Shown here: one piece after another, positions 1 through 8,038 of the stretch
Layout: every line of letters starts with the position of its first letter
Position numbering within the stretch: the first letter of the stretch is position 1
Assembly (NCBI GenBank): GCA_021372005.1
Contig: JAJFVC010000045.1
Coordinates: 1 to 41,235, forward strand
Direction: 5' to 3'
From: Planctomycetaceae bacterium
GTDB lineage: Bacteria > Planctomycetota > Planctomycetia > Pirellulales > Thermoguttaceae
DNA: 41,235 nt
Program-made: the position numbers and the translations under genes
Notes under the pieces: generated by a model
The model's database searches: none
The model's input: the letters and a program-made list of their open reading frames with translations, nothing else
What the model was told of the DNA's origin: nothing

Positions 1-1835
1 ACGTAGCCCGGAGGCGCGCCGACCAGCCGGCTGACGTTGTGCTTCTCCATGTACTCGCTCATGTCGATCTGGATCAAGGCGTCGGCGTCGCCGAACATGA
101 ACTCGGCCAGCGCCTTGGCCAGCAACGTCTTGCCCACGCCCGTCGGGCCGGCGAACAGGAAGCAACCGGTCGGCCGCTTCGGGTCCTTCAAACCGCTGCG
201 GCTTCGACGGACCGCCTTGCAGATCGACTTGATGGCCTCGTCCTGGCTCACGACGCGCTTGTGGAGTTCGTCTTCCATCTTCATCAAGCGCATCGAGTCT
301 TCGGTGGTCATGCGGGTCAGCGGCACGCCGGTGATCTTCGAGACCACCTCGGCGATCACCTCCTCGTCGACCACGCCGTCGGCCTCGCGCGACTTTTCAC
401 GCCACTCATGGGTGATCGTTTGCTTTTTCTTCTTGAGCTTGTCGGCCTGATCGCGCAGGGCGGCGGCCTTCTCGAAATCCTGGTTGGCCACGGCCTCTTC
501 TTTTTCTTTATTCAGCTTCTCGACCTCTTCGTCGATCTCCTTCAAGTCCGGCGGCCGGGTCATCGACTTCAGATGGACGCGGGCGCCCGCCTCGTCGATC
601 ACGTCGATCGCCTTGTCGGGCAAGCAACGGCCGGTGATGTAGCGGCTCGACAGTTCGACGGCCGCGACGACCGCCTCGTCGGTGATGCGCACGTGGTGGT
701 GCTGCTCGTAACGGTCGCGCAGCCCCTTCAAAATCTCGACCGCCTCGCCCTTGGTCGACGCATCGACCATCACCACTTGGAACCGCCGATCCAGGGCGCT
801 GTCCTTTTCGATGTACTTACGATATTCGTCGAGCGTCGTGGCGCCGATGCACTGAATCTCGCCGCGGCTCAGCGCGGGCTTCAGCACGTTGCTGGCGTCG
901 ATCGCGCCTTCCGCGCCGCCGGCGCCGACCAAGGTGTGCAACTCGTCGATGAACAAGATCGTGTTTTTCGCCCGACGCACTTCGTTCATCACGGCCTTGA
1001 TGCGCTCCTCGAACTGTCCGCGATACTTCGTGCCGGCCACCATCATGGCCAAGTCCAACACGACGATGCGGCGGTCCAGCAGCAGTTCGGGCACGTTGCC
1101 TTCGATCACGCGTTGGGCAAACCCCTCGACGATGGCCGTCTTGCCGACGCCCGCCTCGCCCAGCAACACCGGATTGTTCTTCGTCCGGCGGCTGAGGATC
1201 TGCATGGTCCGTTCGATTTCTTTTTCGCGGCCGATGACCGGGTCAAGCTTGCCTTGCCGAGCCAGTTCGGTCAGGTCGCGGCCAAAGCTGTCCAACGCGG
1301 GCGTCTTCGACTTGCCGGCCCGCTGGGTCTGCTCGCCGCCGCCGACCGGAGAGCCGGGCAATCCGCCGGGCCGCTCCGAGCCCTCGGCGCCTTCCATGCC
1401 GTGGCCCAACAGGTTCAGCACCTCGTCACGCACTTCCTCCAGCTTCAGACCCAGATTCATCAACACCTGGGCGGCCACGCCCTCTTGCTCGCGGAGCAGG
1501 CCGAGCAAAATGTGCTCGGTGCCCACATAATTGTGGTTCAAGTTCCGAGCCTCTTCCATCGAATATTCAATGACCTTCTTGGCCCGAGGCGTCTGCGGCA
1601 GCTTGCCCATCGTGACCATGTCGGGGCCGCTCTGCACGAGCTTCTCGACCTCCAGACGGATCTTGCGCAGATCGACGTCGAGGTTCTTCAGCACGTTGGC
1701 CGCCACGCCGCTGCCTTCCTTGATCAGCCCCAACAGGATGTGCTCGGTGCCGATATATTCGTGATTGAACCGCTGGGCCTCTTGATTGGCCAGTTGCATG
1801 ACCTTTCGGGCGCGGTCGGTAAAGCGTTCGTACAT
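1..1835 (-). CDS. clpC: ClpC-type AAA+ chaperone/protease ATPase, 3' end cut by window edge
   Basis: ATP-driven unfoldase that feeds substrates to ClpP in the cytoplasm. The ATG at 1835 gives [17 protein letters not shown], the usual ClpC start. About 611 residues are visible, against a family length near 820-850; reading runs off base 1 just after [20 protein letters not shown] in the second AAA+ module. In order: two Clp-N repeats (both with GTEHILLGL), a Gly/Pro-rich linker, AAA+ domain 1 with Walker A GEAGVGKT and Walker B ILFIDE, a UVR-like coiled middle segment ([17 protein letters not shown]), then AAA+ domain 2 with GPTGVGKT. The middle segment and the absence of a ClpB-type long M-domain favour ClpC over ClpB. 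A TPR membrane protein gene lies 55 bp upstream on the same strand and probably shares its promoter. The family is certain; only the C-terminus is unseen. Confidence 0.96.
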   Translation of the reverse strand, partial: MYERFTDRARKVMQLANQEAQRFNHEYIGTEHILLGLIKEGSGVAANVLKNLDVDLRKIRLEVEKLVQSGPDMVTMGKLPQTPRAKKVIEYSMEEARNLNHNYVGTEHILLGLLREQEGVAAQVLMNLGLKLEEVRDEVLNLLGHGMEGAEGSERPGGLPGSPVGGGEQTQRAGKSKTPALDSFGRDLTELARQGKLDPVIGREKEIERTMQILSRRTKNNPVLLGEAGVGKTAIVEGFAQRVIEGNVPELLLDRRIVVLDLAMMVAGTKYRGQFEERIKAVMNEVRRAKNTILFIDELHTLVGAGGAEGAIDASNVLKPALSRGEIQCIGATTLDEYRKYIEKDSALDRRFQVVMVDASTKGEAVEILKGLRDRYEQHHHVRITDEAVVAAVELSSRYITGRCLPDKAIDVIDEAGARVHLKSMTRPPDLKEIDEEVEKLNKEKEEAVANQDFEKAAALRDQADKLKKKKQTITHEWREKSREADGVVDEEVIAEVVSKITGVPLTRMTTEDSMRLMKMEDELHKRVVSQDEAIKSICKAVRRSRSGLKDPKRPTGCFLFAGPTGVGKTLLAKALAEFMFGDADALIQIDMSEYMEKHNVSRLVGAPPGY

Positions 1836-1890
1836 GGATGAATGACCTTTCGTAATCTATTAGAAAGCAGGCAAGCCGTTCGGGCTGTTC

Positions 1891-2433
1891 TCACGCGGCG
1901 ACCGCCTTGGGCGTTCGCGCCTTAGCCAACAACTCCCGCTCCCGTTGCATCTCCAGTTCCCAGCGTCCCGCCCCTTCCATCGTCGACAACATGTCCAATT
2001 GCTCCATCGCTTCCATCCGCCGGCCGGTGCGCCGCAACACGCCGGCCAGCATCAGCCGCGCGTCCAAATCACGCGGATTGCGACGCAACAACCGCTCCAG
2101 TGTCTGCTCCGTCTGAAAATAATCGCCTCGCAGGTAGTGGTCGATCGCCTCGCCGAACGGATCTTGGTCGCCATCGATCCGCTCCAACGCGGCCCGGCGA
2201 ACACACTGCCGACCGGACCACGCGACTGACGCCAGCCAAACCGCCGCAAAACCGATCCACAGACCGTTGCGGCACTGCGGATCGATCAGCTCGCTCCAGC
2301 CGAAGCTGACCAACAACAACACGTCCAAGAGCACAAAAAGACCGACAGCAACCGCCAATCCAGCCCAGCTTCCCCAACCTACGAGTTGTGGAAGCCCAGG
2401 CCACAAATAGGTTGTTCGCCATGTTATGTGCAT
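1891..2433 (-). CDS. Small membrane-anchored TPR-like protein, function unknown
   Basis: 180 residues. Two hydrophobic segments (about residues 22-44 and 57-72) are followed by a soluble helical part. There DPFGEAIDHYLRGDYFQTEQ and a second helix pair (ARLMLAGVLRRTGRRMEAME) read like two tetratricopeptide repeats. Such proteins are usually scaffolds; no enzymatic motif is visible. It lies directly upstream of clpC on the same strand, 55 bp away, so the two are probably co-transcribed and it could be a membrane adaptor for ClpC. That role is inference from position only. The ATG at 2433 is chosen because a sigma-70-like promoter lies 43-71 bp upstream. The reading frame has normal codon character and there is no sign of truncation. 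Confidence 0.75.
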   Translation of the reverse strand: MHITWRTTYLWPGLPQLVGWGSWAGLAVAVGLFVLLDVLLLVSFGWSELIDPQCRNGLWIGFAAVWLASVAWSGRQCVRRAALERIDGDQDPFGEAIDHYLRGDYFQTEQTLERLLRRNPRDLDARLMLAGVLRRTGRRMEAMEQLDMLSTMEGAGRWELEMQRERELLAKARTPKAVAA

Positions 2434-2475
2434 CCTGGCAGCCTCCGTGCCGACCGCCTACCAGGCGGCCACGAA

Positions 2476-2504
2476 ATTGTAACTTCCAAAACCATGCGAA
2501 TCAA
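2476..2504 (-). promoter_or_regulatory. Sigma-70-like promoter for the TPR protein and clpC
   Basis: On the minus strand: -35 TTGATT (2504-2499), 17-bp spacer, -10 TACAAT (2481-2476). The predicted transcript would start near 2469, about 36 bases before the TPR gene ATG. The spacing is ideal and the hexamers match the consensus at 4/6 and 5/6. Confidence 0.5.
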
Positions 2505-2584
2505 GGCAACAAACTGCGCCGCCGAAAACTGGGAAATATCGGGAGGGTTGCCAACGCGTTTTTCATGTGCGACACTCCATATAT

Positions 2585-4159
2585 ATGTGGCATTGCTTCA
2601 CCGCCGCCGCCTCGCGAGCCCTCGAAAACGCCGCCAATTGGTCGTGTCGTGCCGATTGTGACGAATTGGAGGTCGTGCCTCTGCTGGTGGGTTTGCTCGG
2701 AGAGTCCGAGTGTCGAGCCGCCTCGCTGTTGGCCGCCCGTGTGATCGATCTGCCGGCATTGCAACGTCGTTGGCCCGCCCTGGCCGAACGTTCAGCCCCC
2801 CCGAACCAAGCGGGTACGATTAAAAAACCGTTTTCGCGTGAACTGGAGATTTCGATCGATTTGGCTCGCCTGCGGTTGGTCGACCTGCCGCAACCCTTGG
2901 AGTTGGCCACCGAGCATCTGCTGTTGGGACTCGCCTCAGCCGATCACGAAGCCGGCCGCTGGCTCCGCAAACAGGGAATCGATCCGGATCGGATCGAAAC
3001 GGAAATCCATCGGCAGTATCGCAGGCAAGAGGGGGGAGGGGAGAGGGAAGAAGTTTGGGAGCCCGATCCCAGCGATGACACGGCGGCAACGCCTGCTCCA
3101 TCCAGTTCTGCCGTTGATTCCACGACGGCGGCGATGCGTGCGTTGGACGCCGCAGCCAATCGAGCTCGCGAAGGATTGCGGGTCGTCGAGGACTATGTCC
3201 GGTTTGTTTTGGACGACCGGCACCTGACCCAACAGTGCAAGCAGTTGCGTCACGACCTGACCGCCACGTTGCAGTCCGCGCCGACGGCGTTTCGCATGGC
3301 CGCGCGGGACACGGAGGCGGACGTAGGCGCAGGGCTTTTCACGACGGCCGAGACCGTTCGGGCCGACGCGACCGCGGTGCTGCGCGCCAATTTCGCCCGA
3401 TTGCAGGAATCGCTTCGCAGCCTGGAGGAGTTCGGCAAACTGATCGACGCCGAGCTGTCGGCCGCGATGAAACAGTTGCGTTATCGCACGTACACGTTGG
3501 AGCGGGCGGTCGAGGCCACACGCGGCAACGCGGAGCGCTTGGCCGATGCGCGGCTCTATGTGTTGATCGACGGCCGAGCATCCGCGGACGAGTTTGAGCG
3601 GTTGATTCGCGGCCTGATCGACGCCGGCGCGGACGTGCTCCAGCTTCGCGACAAGCGGCTCGACGATCGGCGGCTGCTCGAACGCGCCCGACTTCTGGTC
3701 GCATCGACCCGCGGCACGCCGGTCTTGACGATCATCAACGATCGGCCCGATCTGGCCTCGCTGTCCGGCGCCGACGGCGTGCACGTGGGCCAGGAAGAGC
3801 TCTCGGTCCGGGACGCCCGGCAAATCGTTGGACCGGGACGGCTGATCGGCGTTTCGACCCACTCGATCGAACAGGCCCGACAAGCCGTGCTCGACGGGGC
3901 CGATTATTTGGGCGTCGGGCCGACGTTCTCCTCGGGCACGAAGCGGTTTGAGCATTTTCCGGGCGTCGAACTGCTGCGGGCCGTGGCGTCGGAGATCCGT
4001 CTGCCTGCGTTCGCCATCGGCGGGATCGACGCGACCAACATCGAGCAGGCGCTGGCCGCCGGGATGACTCGTGTGGCGATCAGCGGGGCGATCGCCGACG
4101 CCGCCGATCCGTTTGCCGCGGCGCGCGAGTTGAAGTCGCGGATCACCGGCGGCGTCTGA
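2585..4159 (+). CDS. thiE: Thiamine phosphate synthase with ThiD2 domain and an N-terminal Clp-N-like domain
   Basis: Last steps of thiamine phosphate assembly in the cytoplasm. From the ATG at 2585 (524 aa), residues 1-55 resemble the first Clp-N repeat: MWHCFTAAASRALENAAN lines up with [17 protein letters not shown] of the clpC in this window. Residues 85-145 resemble the second repeat (ATEHLLLGL, then LRKQGIDPDRIETEIHRQY). A Gly/Glu linker follows. Residues 183-310 match ThiD2 (ALDAAANRAREGLRVVEDYV, ARDTEADVG, SLRSLEEFGK), a small HMP-phosphate kinase known to be fused to ThiE. Residues 320-524 are ThiE, with QLRDK, NDRPDLA, GVHVGQ, GVSTHS, GPTFSSGTK and AIGGI. An in-frame GTG lies at 2567, but the ClpC-like start favours 2585. 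An internal ATG at 3134 begins the ThiD2 part and could give a shorter product. ThiE is certain; the ThiD2 call is strong; the Clp-N call rests on visual alignment. Confidence 0.9.
   Translation: MWHCFTAAASRALENAANWSCRADCDELEVVPLLVGLLGESECRAASLLAARVIDLPALQRRWPALAERSAPPNQAGTIKKPFSRELEISIDLARLRLVDLPQPLELATEHLLLGLASADHEAGRWLRKQGIDPDRIETEIHRQYRRQEGGGEREEVWEPDPSDDTAATPAPSSSAVDSTTAAMRALDAAANRAREGLRVVEDYVRFVLDDRHLTQQCKQLRHDLTATLQSAPTAFRMAARDTEADVGAGLFTTAETVRADATAVLRANFARLQESLRSLEEFGKLIDAELSAAMKQLRYRTYTLERAVEATRGNAERLADARLYVLIDGRASADEFERLIRGLIDAGADVLQLRDKRLDDRRLLERARLLVASTRGTPVLTIINDRPDLASLSGADGVHVGQEELSVRDARQIVGPGRLIGVSTHSIEQARQAVLDGADYLGVGPTFSSGTKRFEHFPGVELLRAVASEIRLPAFAIGGIDATNIEQALAAGMTRVAISGAIADAADPFAAARELKSRITGGV
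3027..3051 (+). repeat. G-rich heptamer array inside the thiE fusion linker
   Basis: Three seven-base units, GAGGGGG, GAGGGGA and GAGGGAA, followed by GAAG. In frame it encodes a Gly/Glu-rich stretch, exactly between the Clp-N-like part and the ThiD2 domain. Confidence 0.6.
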
Positions 4160-4173
4160 TCGGAAGCGGCCGA

Positions 4174-4809
4174 TCACGGGGTCGACGGCGTCTCCGCCAA
4201 AAATTGCTCGACGAACTGTCCGACTTCTTCTTCCATGCCCGGTCGATATCCGGCCCAGACCGCTCGGATCACGCCGCGACGGTCCACCAGCAGCGTCGTT
4301 GGGAAGCCGTTGAAGCCGATCAACCGGTCAACGATCCGAATAGTCTCTTGGTTCGAGTCATAATAGGTCGGCAGCGTGAGTTTTTGTTGTTTCAACAGGG
4401 CCTCGGTCTCGGTCCGCAAGATGGACACATCGCCGTCCGCACCGCCCGGCGGATAAGAGATGGCGGCCAAACGAAACGTCTTCTGATCGGCGAACCGTTT
4501 TTGCAGATCGGCCATGTGCGGCAATTCATCGCGGCACGGCGGACACCAGACGCCCCAGAAGTTCAGCAATGTCACGTGCCCGAGCAGATTCGAGGCGGCC
4601 AGCGCCGGCGGATCGCCCGTCAGCGGCTCCAAGGCCAGATGCCGGAGCATTTGGCCGACGCCGGGCTGCGCGTCCGGTCCGAGGTAAAACTGCCGCCGAA
4701 AAGTCTGGCGCGTCGCCCAAAGCCCCACCAACACCAGAACCAGCAGCAGCCACAGGATCGGCGACCGCCAAAGTCTCGGCTGCGGTTCAGTCCGTTCGAG
4801 ATCGGCCAT
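4174..4809 (-). CDS. Membrane-anchored TlpA/ResA-like thiol-disulfide oxidoreductase
   Basis: A thioredoxin-fold protein tethered to the cytoplasmic membrane and facing outward. Members of the family reduce disulfides, for example in apocytochrome c or copper-site maturation. From the ATG at 4809 (211 aa): one N-terminal membrane segment (residues 18-31), then the thioredoxin domain with active site WCPPC at 88-92 and a cis-Pro region GFPTTLLVDRRG near the end. The start at 4809 is preferred over an upstream ATG at 4854 because AAGGAC sits about 8 bases before it and the next residue run leads straight into the anchor. It is divergent from the CYTH gene. No cytochrome gene is nearby, so the partner is unknown. 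Confidence 0.88.
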   Translation of the reverse strand: MADLERTEPQPRLWRSPILWLLLVLVLVGLWATRQTFRRQFYLGPDAQPGVGQMLRHLALEPLTGDPPALAASNLLGHVTLLNFWGVWCPPCRDELPHMADLQKRFADQKTFRLAAISYPPGGADGDVSILRTETEALLKQQKLTLPTYYDSNQETIRIVDRLIGFNGFPTTLLVDRRGVIRAVWAGYRPGMEEEVGQFVEQFLAETPSTP

Positions 4810-4874
4810 GTTCGAGTCCTTTTCAAACAGAAGGTTTTTTGAAAAGCAGCCCACTCGTCCTCGCCACCGGCGGA

Positions 4875-4882
4875 ATTATAAT
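4875..4882. promoter_or_regulatory. Palindromic -10 element between the divergent tlpA-like and CYTH genes
   Basis: ATTATAAT provides a perfect TATAAT on both strands (minus at 4880-4875, plus at 4877-4882). It lies 66 bp before the thioredoxin gene and 75 bp before the CYTH gene. No good -35 is seen on either side, so this is a weak call for a shared divergent promoter. Confidence 0.35.
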
Positions 4883-4957
4883 AGCGAACGTGCCGAGCGA
4901 AAAGCATCCAAGGCGTCGACACTTCAAAAATTCCAAAACCTCACCCAAAGGCATTCG

Positions 4958-5527
4958 ATGCGTTACGAAGTCGAAATGAAGTTTCCCGTGTCCGACCTGG
5001 CGTCGATCGCGACGAAGCTGGCGGCGTTAGGGGGCGAGGCGTCGGGGCCCGAAACCGAGACGGACGTGTATTTCAACCACCCGGCCCGCGATTTCGCACG
5101 GACCGACGAGGCCCTGCGCGTGCGACGCCGAGGCGACGCCTGCTTTCTGACCTACAAGGGCCCGAAGATCGATGCCGCGACCAAAACCCGCCGCGAGATC
5201 GACCTGCCGCTGCCGCCCGGCCCCTCGACCGCTCAACAATGGACGTCGCTGTTCGAGGCCCTCGGGTTCAAGATCGCCGGCACGGTCGAAAAATCGCGCC
5301 GCAAGATGTACGTCAACTGGCAGCATCGCCGCGTGGAGGCGTCGTTGGACCAGATCGAGCGACTCGGATCGTTTGTCGAATTGGAATTGGTCGTTGAATC
5401 GGACGAACTCGACGCCGCCCGGACCTGCATCGCCGCGCTGGCCGACCACTTGGGCCTCCGCGTCAGCGAGCGACGCAGCTACTTGGAACTGCTCAGGCAA
5501 GACCAACCGGGCGCGGGTTCCACGTAA
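4958..5527 (+). CDS. CYTH-domain protein (class IV adenylate cyclase / triphosphatase family)
   Basis: CYTH proteins form an eight-stranded tunnel that binds triphosphates with metal. Members include CyaB-type adenylate cyclases and inorganic or thiamine triphosphatases. The ATG at 4958 gives MRYEVEMKF, containing the ExExK signature at residues 4-8. Further family features are the basic RVRRRGD stretch, LTYKGPK, RREIDL, KSRRKMYV, and the acidic strand FVELELVV. Length is 189 aa, normal for the family. A longer in-frame start at 4808 would overlap the divergent gene and lacks family sequence, so 4958 is chosen. The next gene, lpxB, begins 41 bp downstream on the same strand. Which reaction it performs cannot be told from the sequence; a tie to thiamine triphosphate is tempting given thiE nearby but unproved. 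Confidence 0.85.
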   Translation: MRYEVEMKFPVSDLASIATKLAALGGEASGPETETDVYFNHPARDFARTDEALRVRRRGDACFLTYKGPKIDAATKTRREIDLPLPPGPSTAQQWTSLFEALGFKIAGTVEKSRRKMYVNWQHRRVEASLDQIERLGSFVELELVVESDELDAARTCIAALADHLGLRVSERRSYLELLRQDQPGAGST

Positions 5528-5568
5528 ATTGCACTTTCACTATCTTCCCTAATTTGTAATACTCCGGC

Positions 5569-6792
5569 ATGGACGCATCGAAACCGATGACGATTTTCTT
5601 TTCGGCCGGCGAGCCGAGCGGCGACCTGCACGGGGCCAATCTGATTCGCCAGCTTCAGGCCCAGTCGCCCGGACTGCAAGCGGTCGGCTACGGCGGCCCC
5701 AAGATGGCCGAGGCTGGCTGTCAGTTGCACGAAGACCTGACCGCGTTGGCCGTGATGTGGTTTGTCCGAGTGTTGTTGAACTTGCACAAGTTCGTGGGAC
5801 TGGTAAGCCGCGCGGACCGATACTTCCGCCATCATCGGCCGGACGCCGTCGTGTTGATTGACTATCCAGGCCTCAATTGGTGGATCGCCCGGCGTGCGAA
5901 AGTCCATGGAATTCCGGTGTTTTATTATTCGCCGCCCCAGATTTGGGCCTGGGCCCGATGGCGGGTCCACAAAATGCGGCGGCTGGTCGACCACGTGCTT
6001 TGCGGACTGCCGTTCGAGGAAGCGTGGCTCCGCCAGCACGGCTGCAACGCCACGTTCGTCGGGCATCCGTTTTTCGACGAGGTGCAACGCCATCCGTACG
6101 ATGAGTCGTTCATGGCCGAGCGTCGCGGCCGGCCGGGCCCGTTGGTAGTAATTTTGCCGGGCTCGCGGACCCAAGAGGTCACGAAAAACCTCCGTTGGTT
6201 TTTGAAAGCCGCGGCCTTGGTCCACGAAAAGGCGCCCGATGCGCGGTTCGCCCTGGCCGCGTTCAAGCCGCACCAGGCCGAAATTGCGCGAAAGTTGATC
6301 GAGCCGACCGGGCTGCCGATCGAAGTCTGTCTGGGCAAGACGCCCGAGTTGATGCGGTTGGCCGATTGCGCGATGTCGGTTTCCGGCTCGGTGTCGTTGG
6401 AGTTGCTCTATCACACCACGCCGACGGTCATTCTGTATTGGATCGAGCCGTTCGCCTATTGGGTGCAAACGTTCTTTCGGAAGGTCAAATACATCACGCT
6501 GGTCAATTTGCTGTCGACCGACGGACTGGACGACCGCGACCTGACGCCGTACCGTCCCTCGCAACCGGACGCCGATCGGGTGTTGTTTCCCGAATACTTG
6601 ACCTATGAGGACAAGTCAGCGGCGGTGGCCGGCCATGTCGTCGAATGGCTCACCCAGCCCGAGCGTCGAGCGGCCCGAGTCGAGGCGCTTCGCCAGTTGA
6701 AGGACCGCGTGGCCCACGGCGGCGCATCGCGTCGGGCGGCCGATTATATTTTGGACATATTGAAAAATCGGGCTCGACCGCGAAAACGCTAA
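5569..6792 (+). CDS. lpxB: Lipid-A-disaccharide synthase
   Basis: GT19 glycosyltransferase that joins UDP-diacylglucosamine and lipid X into the lipid A disaccharide at the inner face of the cytoplasmic membrane. 407 aa, close to the usual 380-400. Family motifs: FFSAGEPSGDLHGA near the N-terminus, GYGGPKM, LIDYPGLNW, YYSPPQIWAWARWR, VGHPFFDE, LPGSRTQEV, and the SGSVSLELL acceptor-binding segment. A second in-frame ATG seven codons in (MTIFFSAGEPSG) is an equally possible start. It implies that this organism makes lipid A or a related glycolipid, consistent with a Gram-negative-like outer membrane in planctomycetes. No other lpx gene is in the window. Confidence 0.96.
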   Translation: MDASKPMTIFFSAGEPSGDLHGANLIRQLQAQSPGLQAVGYGGPKMAEAGCQLHEDLTALAVMWFVRVLLNLHKFVGLVSRADRYFRHHRPDAVVLIDYPGLNWWIARRAKVHGIPVFYYSPPQIWAWARWRVHKMRRLVDHVLCGLPFEEAWLRQHGCNATFVGHPFFDEVQRHPYDESFMAERRGRPGPLVVILPGSRTQEVTKNLRWFLKAAALVHEKAPDARFALAAFKPHQAEIARKLIEPTGLPIEVCLGKTPELMRLADCAMSVSGSVSLELLYHTTPTVILYWIEPFAYWVQTFFRKVKYITLVNLLSTDGLDDRDLTPYRPSQPDADRVLFPEYLTYEDKSAAVAGHVVEWLTQPERRAARVEALRQLKDRVAHGGASRRAADYILDILKNRARPRKR

Positions 6793-6872
6793 TCGAGTCC
6801 TCCGCCGCCGAACCCGCTCGACGCCTCGGGGGTCGCGGGAGTCGGCCTTAAAACAAGTCAGGATCTTCTCCC

Positions 6873-7571
6873 ATGTTGTTCGGCGAACCGGAACGCACCC
6901 GATACGACCTGAACTTATCGGTTTTCAGCATCCCGGTGCGGGTCCATCCGATGTTTTGGCTCATCACGCTGTTGTTGGGCTACGACCTGGGCGACGTGGC
7001 ATCGGTTTTGACGTGGATTTTGGCGGTTTTTGCGTCGATTTTGGTCCACGAACTTGGCCACGCGATGACGATGCGGGCTTTCGGATTCGAGCCCTGGATC
7101 GTCTTTTACGGTCTCGGCGGCCAGACGTCCTATCAGCCCGGCTATCACGTCCATTCCCGAGGCCAGAGCACGTGGGGCCAGGTGCTCATCAGCGCGGCGG
7201 GTCCGATCGCCGGATTTCTGTTGGCCGGACTGTTGTTGCTCGGACTGCATGCGGCCGACCACCATCACGTGGATCTCAACGCCGGCGTGTTGCGTCTGTT
7301 GAGCTTCATGTTTTTCATCGGCGTCGTCTGGGGCATATTGAATCTGCTGCCGATCTATCCGCTCGACGGAGGACACATCGCCCGCGAACTGCTGACCCGG
7401 CTCAGCGCGCGTCACGGCGTCGATTTGTCGTTGTGGCTTTCGATCATCACGGCTGCCGGTCTCGCCGTGATCGGATTGGTGTGGGGGCACAACTGGTTCA
7501 TCGCGATGATGTTCGGCTATCTCGCGTACATCAACTACACGATCCTGCAGGCTACTCGCCGCGGATGGTGA
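6873..7571 (+). CDS. Site-2-type membrane metalloprotease (M50 family)
   Basis: Integral membrane zinc protease that cuts substrates within or near the bilayer. 232 aa with about five or six hydrophobic segments. The zinc site HELGH is at residues 59-63, inside a membrane helix, and the second motif NLLPIYPLDGGH supplies the third ligand Asp near residues 155-166. Length and motif order fit the short, PDZ-less SpoIVFB/YwhC-like subgroup. The substrate is unknown; regulators, sigma or anti-sigma factors and signal peptides are the usual ones, and none is adjacent. It follows lpxB by 80 bp on the same strand. The ATG at 6873 lies just before the conserved N-terminal strand SVFSIPVRVHP. Confidence 0.92.
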   Translation: MLFGEPERTRYDLNLSVFSIPVRVHPMFWLITLLLGYDLGDVASVLTWILAVFASILVHELGHAMTMRAFGFEPWIVFYGLGGQTSYQPGYHVHSRGQSTWGQVLISAAGPIAGFLLAGLLLLGLHAADHHHVDLNAGVLRLLSFMFFIGVVWGILNLLPIYPLDGGHIARELLTRLSARHGVDLSLWLSIITAAGLAVIGLVWGHNWFIAMMFGYLAYINYTILQATRRGW

Positions 7572-7629
7572 TTGTTCATATCGGAAGAGAAATTTTTTGC
7601 GAAACGGCGACGAATTTCTCAACTGGGGC

Positions 7630-7658
7630 TTGCAAGAATTTTTTCGCAACGCTAAAAC
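7630..7658 (+). promoter_or_regulatory. Candidate promoter of the Lys-rich small protein
   Basis: -35 TTGCAA (7630-7635), 17-bp spacer, -10 TAAAAC (7653-7658), 85 bp before the GTG start. Each hexamer matches 4/6. The spacer holds TTTTTTCGCAA, a motif that also occurs at 11080 and, nearly, at 7603. Confidence 0.35.
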
Positions 7659-7742
7659 ATATTTTCAGTTGGGCATGATGCTGGGTCTCCGATGGTCGGA
7701 GCGCTCGGCCCGAGGCCCACGAGAAATCTGACGGAGGTTATT

Positions 7743-7862
7743 GTGGCCAAGAAGAAGGCAGTCAAGAAGGTCGCCAAGAAGGCGCCCGCGGCCAAGAAGG
7801 TCGCCAAGAAGAAGACCGCCAAGAAGGTTGCGAAGAAGGGCAAGTGCTGCTGCGGCAAGTAA
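7743..7862 (+). CDS. 39-residue Lys/Ala-rich histone-H1-like protein with Cys tail
   Basis: GTG start at 7743 with a strong ribosome site GGAGG at 7733-7737, five bases upstream. The product is made of KKVAKK/KKTAKK repeats (about half lysine) and ends in KCCCGK. Lys/Ala repeats of this kind bind DNA in bacterial histone-H1-like proteins, so a nucleoid role is likely. The three adjacent cysteines could bind metal or cross-link. It is a single-gene unit: candidate promoter at 7630-7658, strong terminator at 7924. An expressed gene is well supported by the Shine-Dalgarno sequence, the periodic codon pattern and the terminator. Function is inferred from composition only. It could also be a remnant of a longer H1-like protein. 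Confidence 0.8.
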   Translation: MAKKKAVKKVAKKAPAAKKVAKKKTAKKVAKKGKCCCGK

Positions 7863-7923
7863 TTGCCCAAGCACATCAGTTAAGCCTGAATTCGCGAGAA
7901 CCTCGCACCGATTACGACGAGAA

Positions 7924-7962
7924 AGGGCCGCTGAAACGCAAGACGTTTCAGCGGCCCTAAGT
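7924..7962 (+). terminator. Strong intrinsic terminator after the Lys-rich gene
   Basis: A perfect 15-bp stem (7924-7938 with 7944-7958), loop CAAGA, then AAGTGTTTT. The 3' tail is only moderately T-rich, but the stem is exceptionally stable. Confidence 0.8.
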
Positions 7963-7975
7963 GTTTTAATAGCAA

Positions 7976-8029
7976 GGGATTAGGGATTAGCTGTTAGGGA
8001 TTAGGCTTCCATGGAAACTCTAATCCCTT
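7976..8029. repeat. GGGATTA heptamer array with inverted arm between convergent genes
   Basis: Units in seven-base register: GGGATTA, GGGATTA, GCTGTTA, GGGATTA, GGCTTCC, then the reverse arm CTAATCCCTT. The arms plus TTCC-AT-GGAA form a hairpin. It lies between the terminator of the Lys-rich gene and the 3' end of mrp. Confidence 0.8.
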
Positions 8030-8038
8030 CCCTCTTCT

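Noticed and set aside
39-1841. 600-residue open frame on the plus strand opposite clpC
   Set aside because: Antisense shadow: the minus strand encodes unmistakable ClpC with all motifs; the plus frame is open only because of GC-skewed third positions.
2567-2584. GTG at 2567 as the thiE fusion start
   Set aside because: The six extra residues do not match Clp-N, whereas the ATG at 2585 aligns exactly with the ClpC start.
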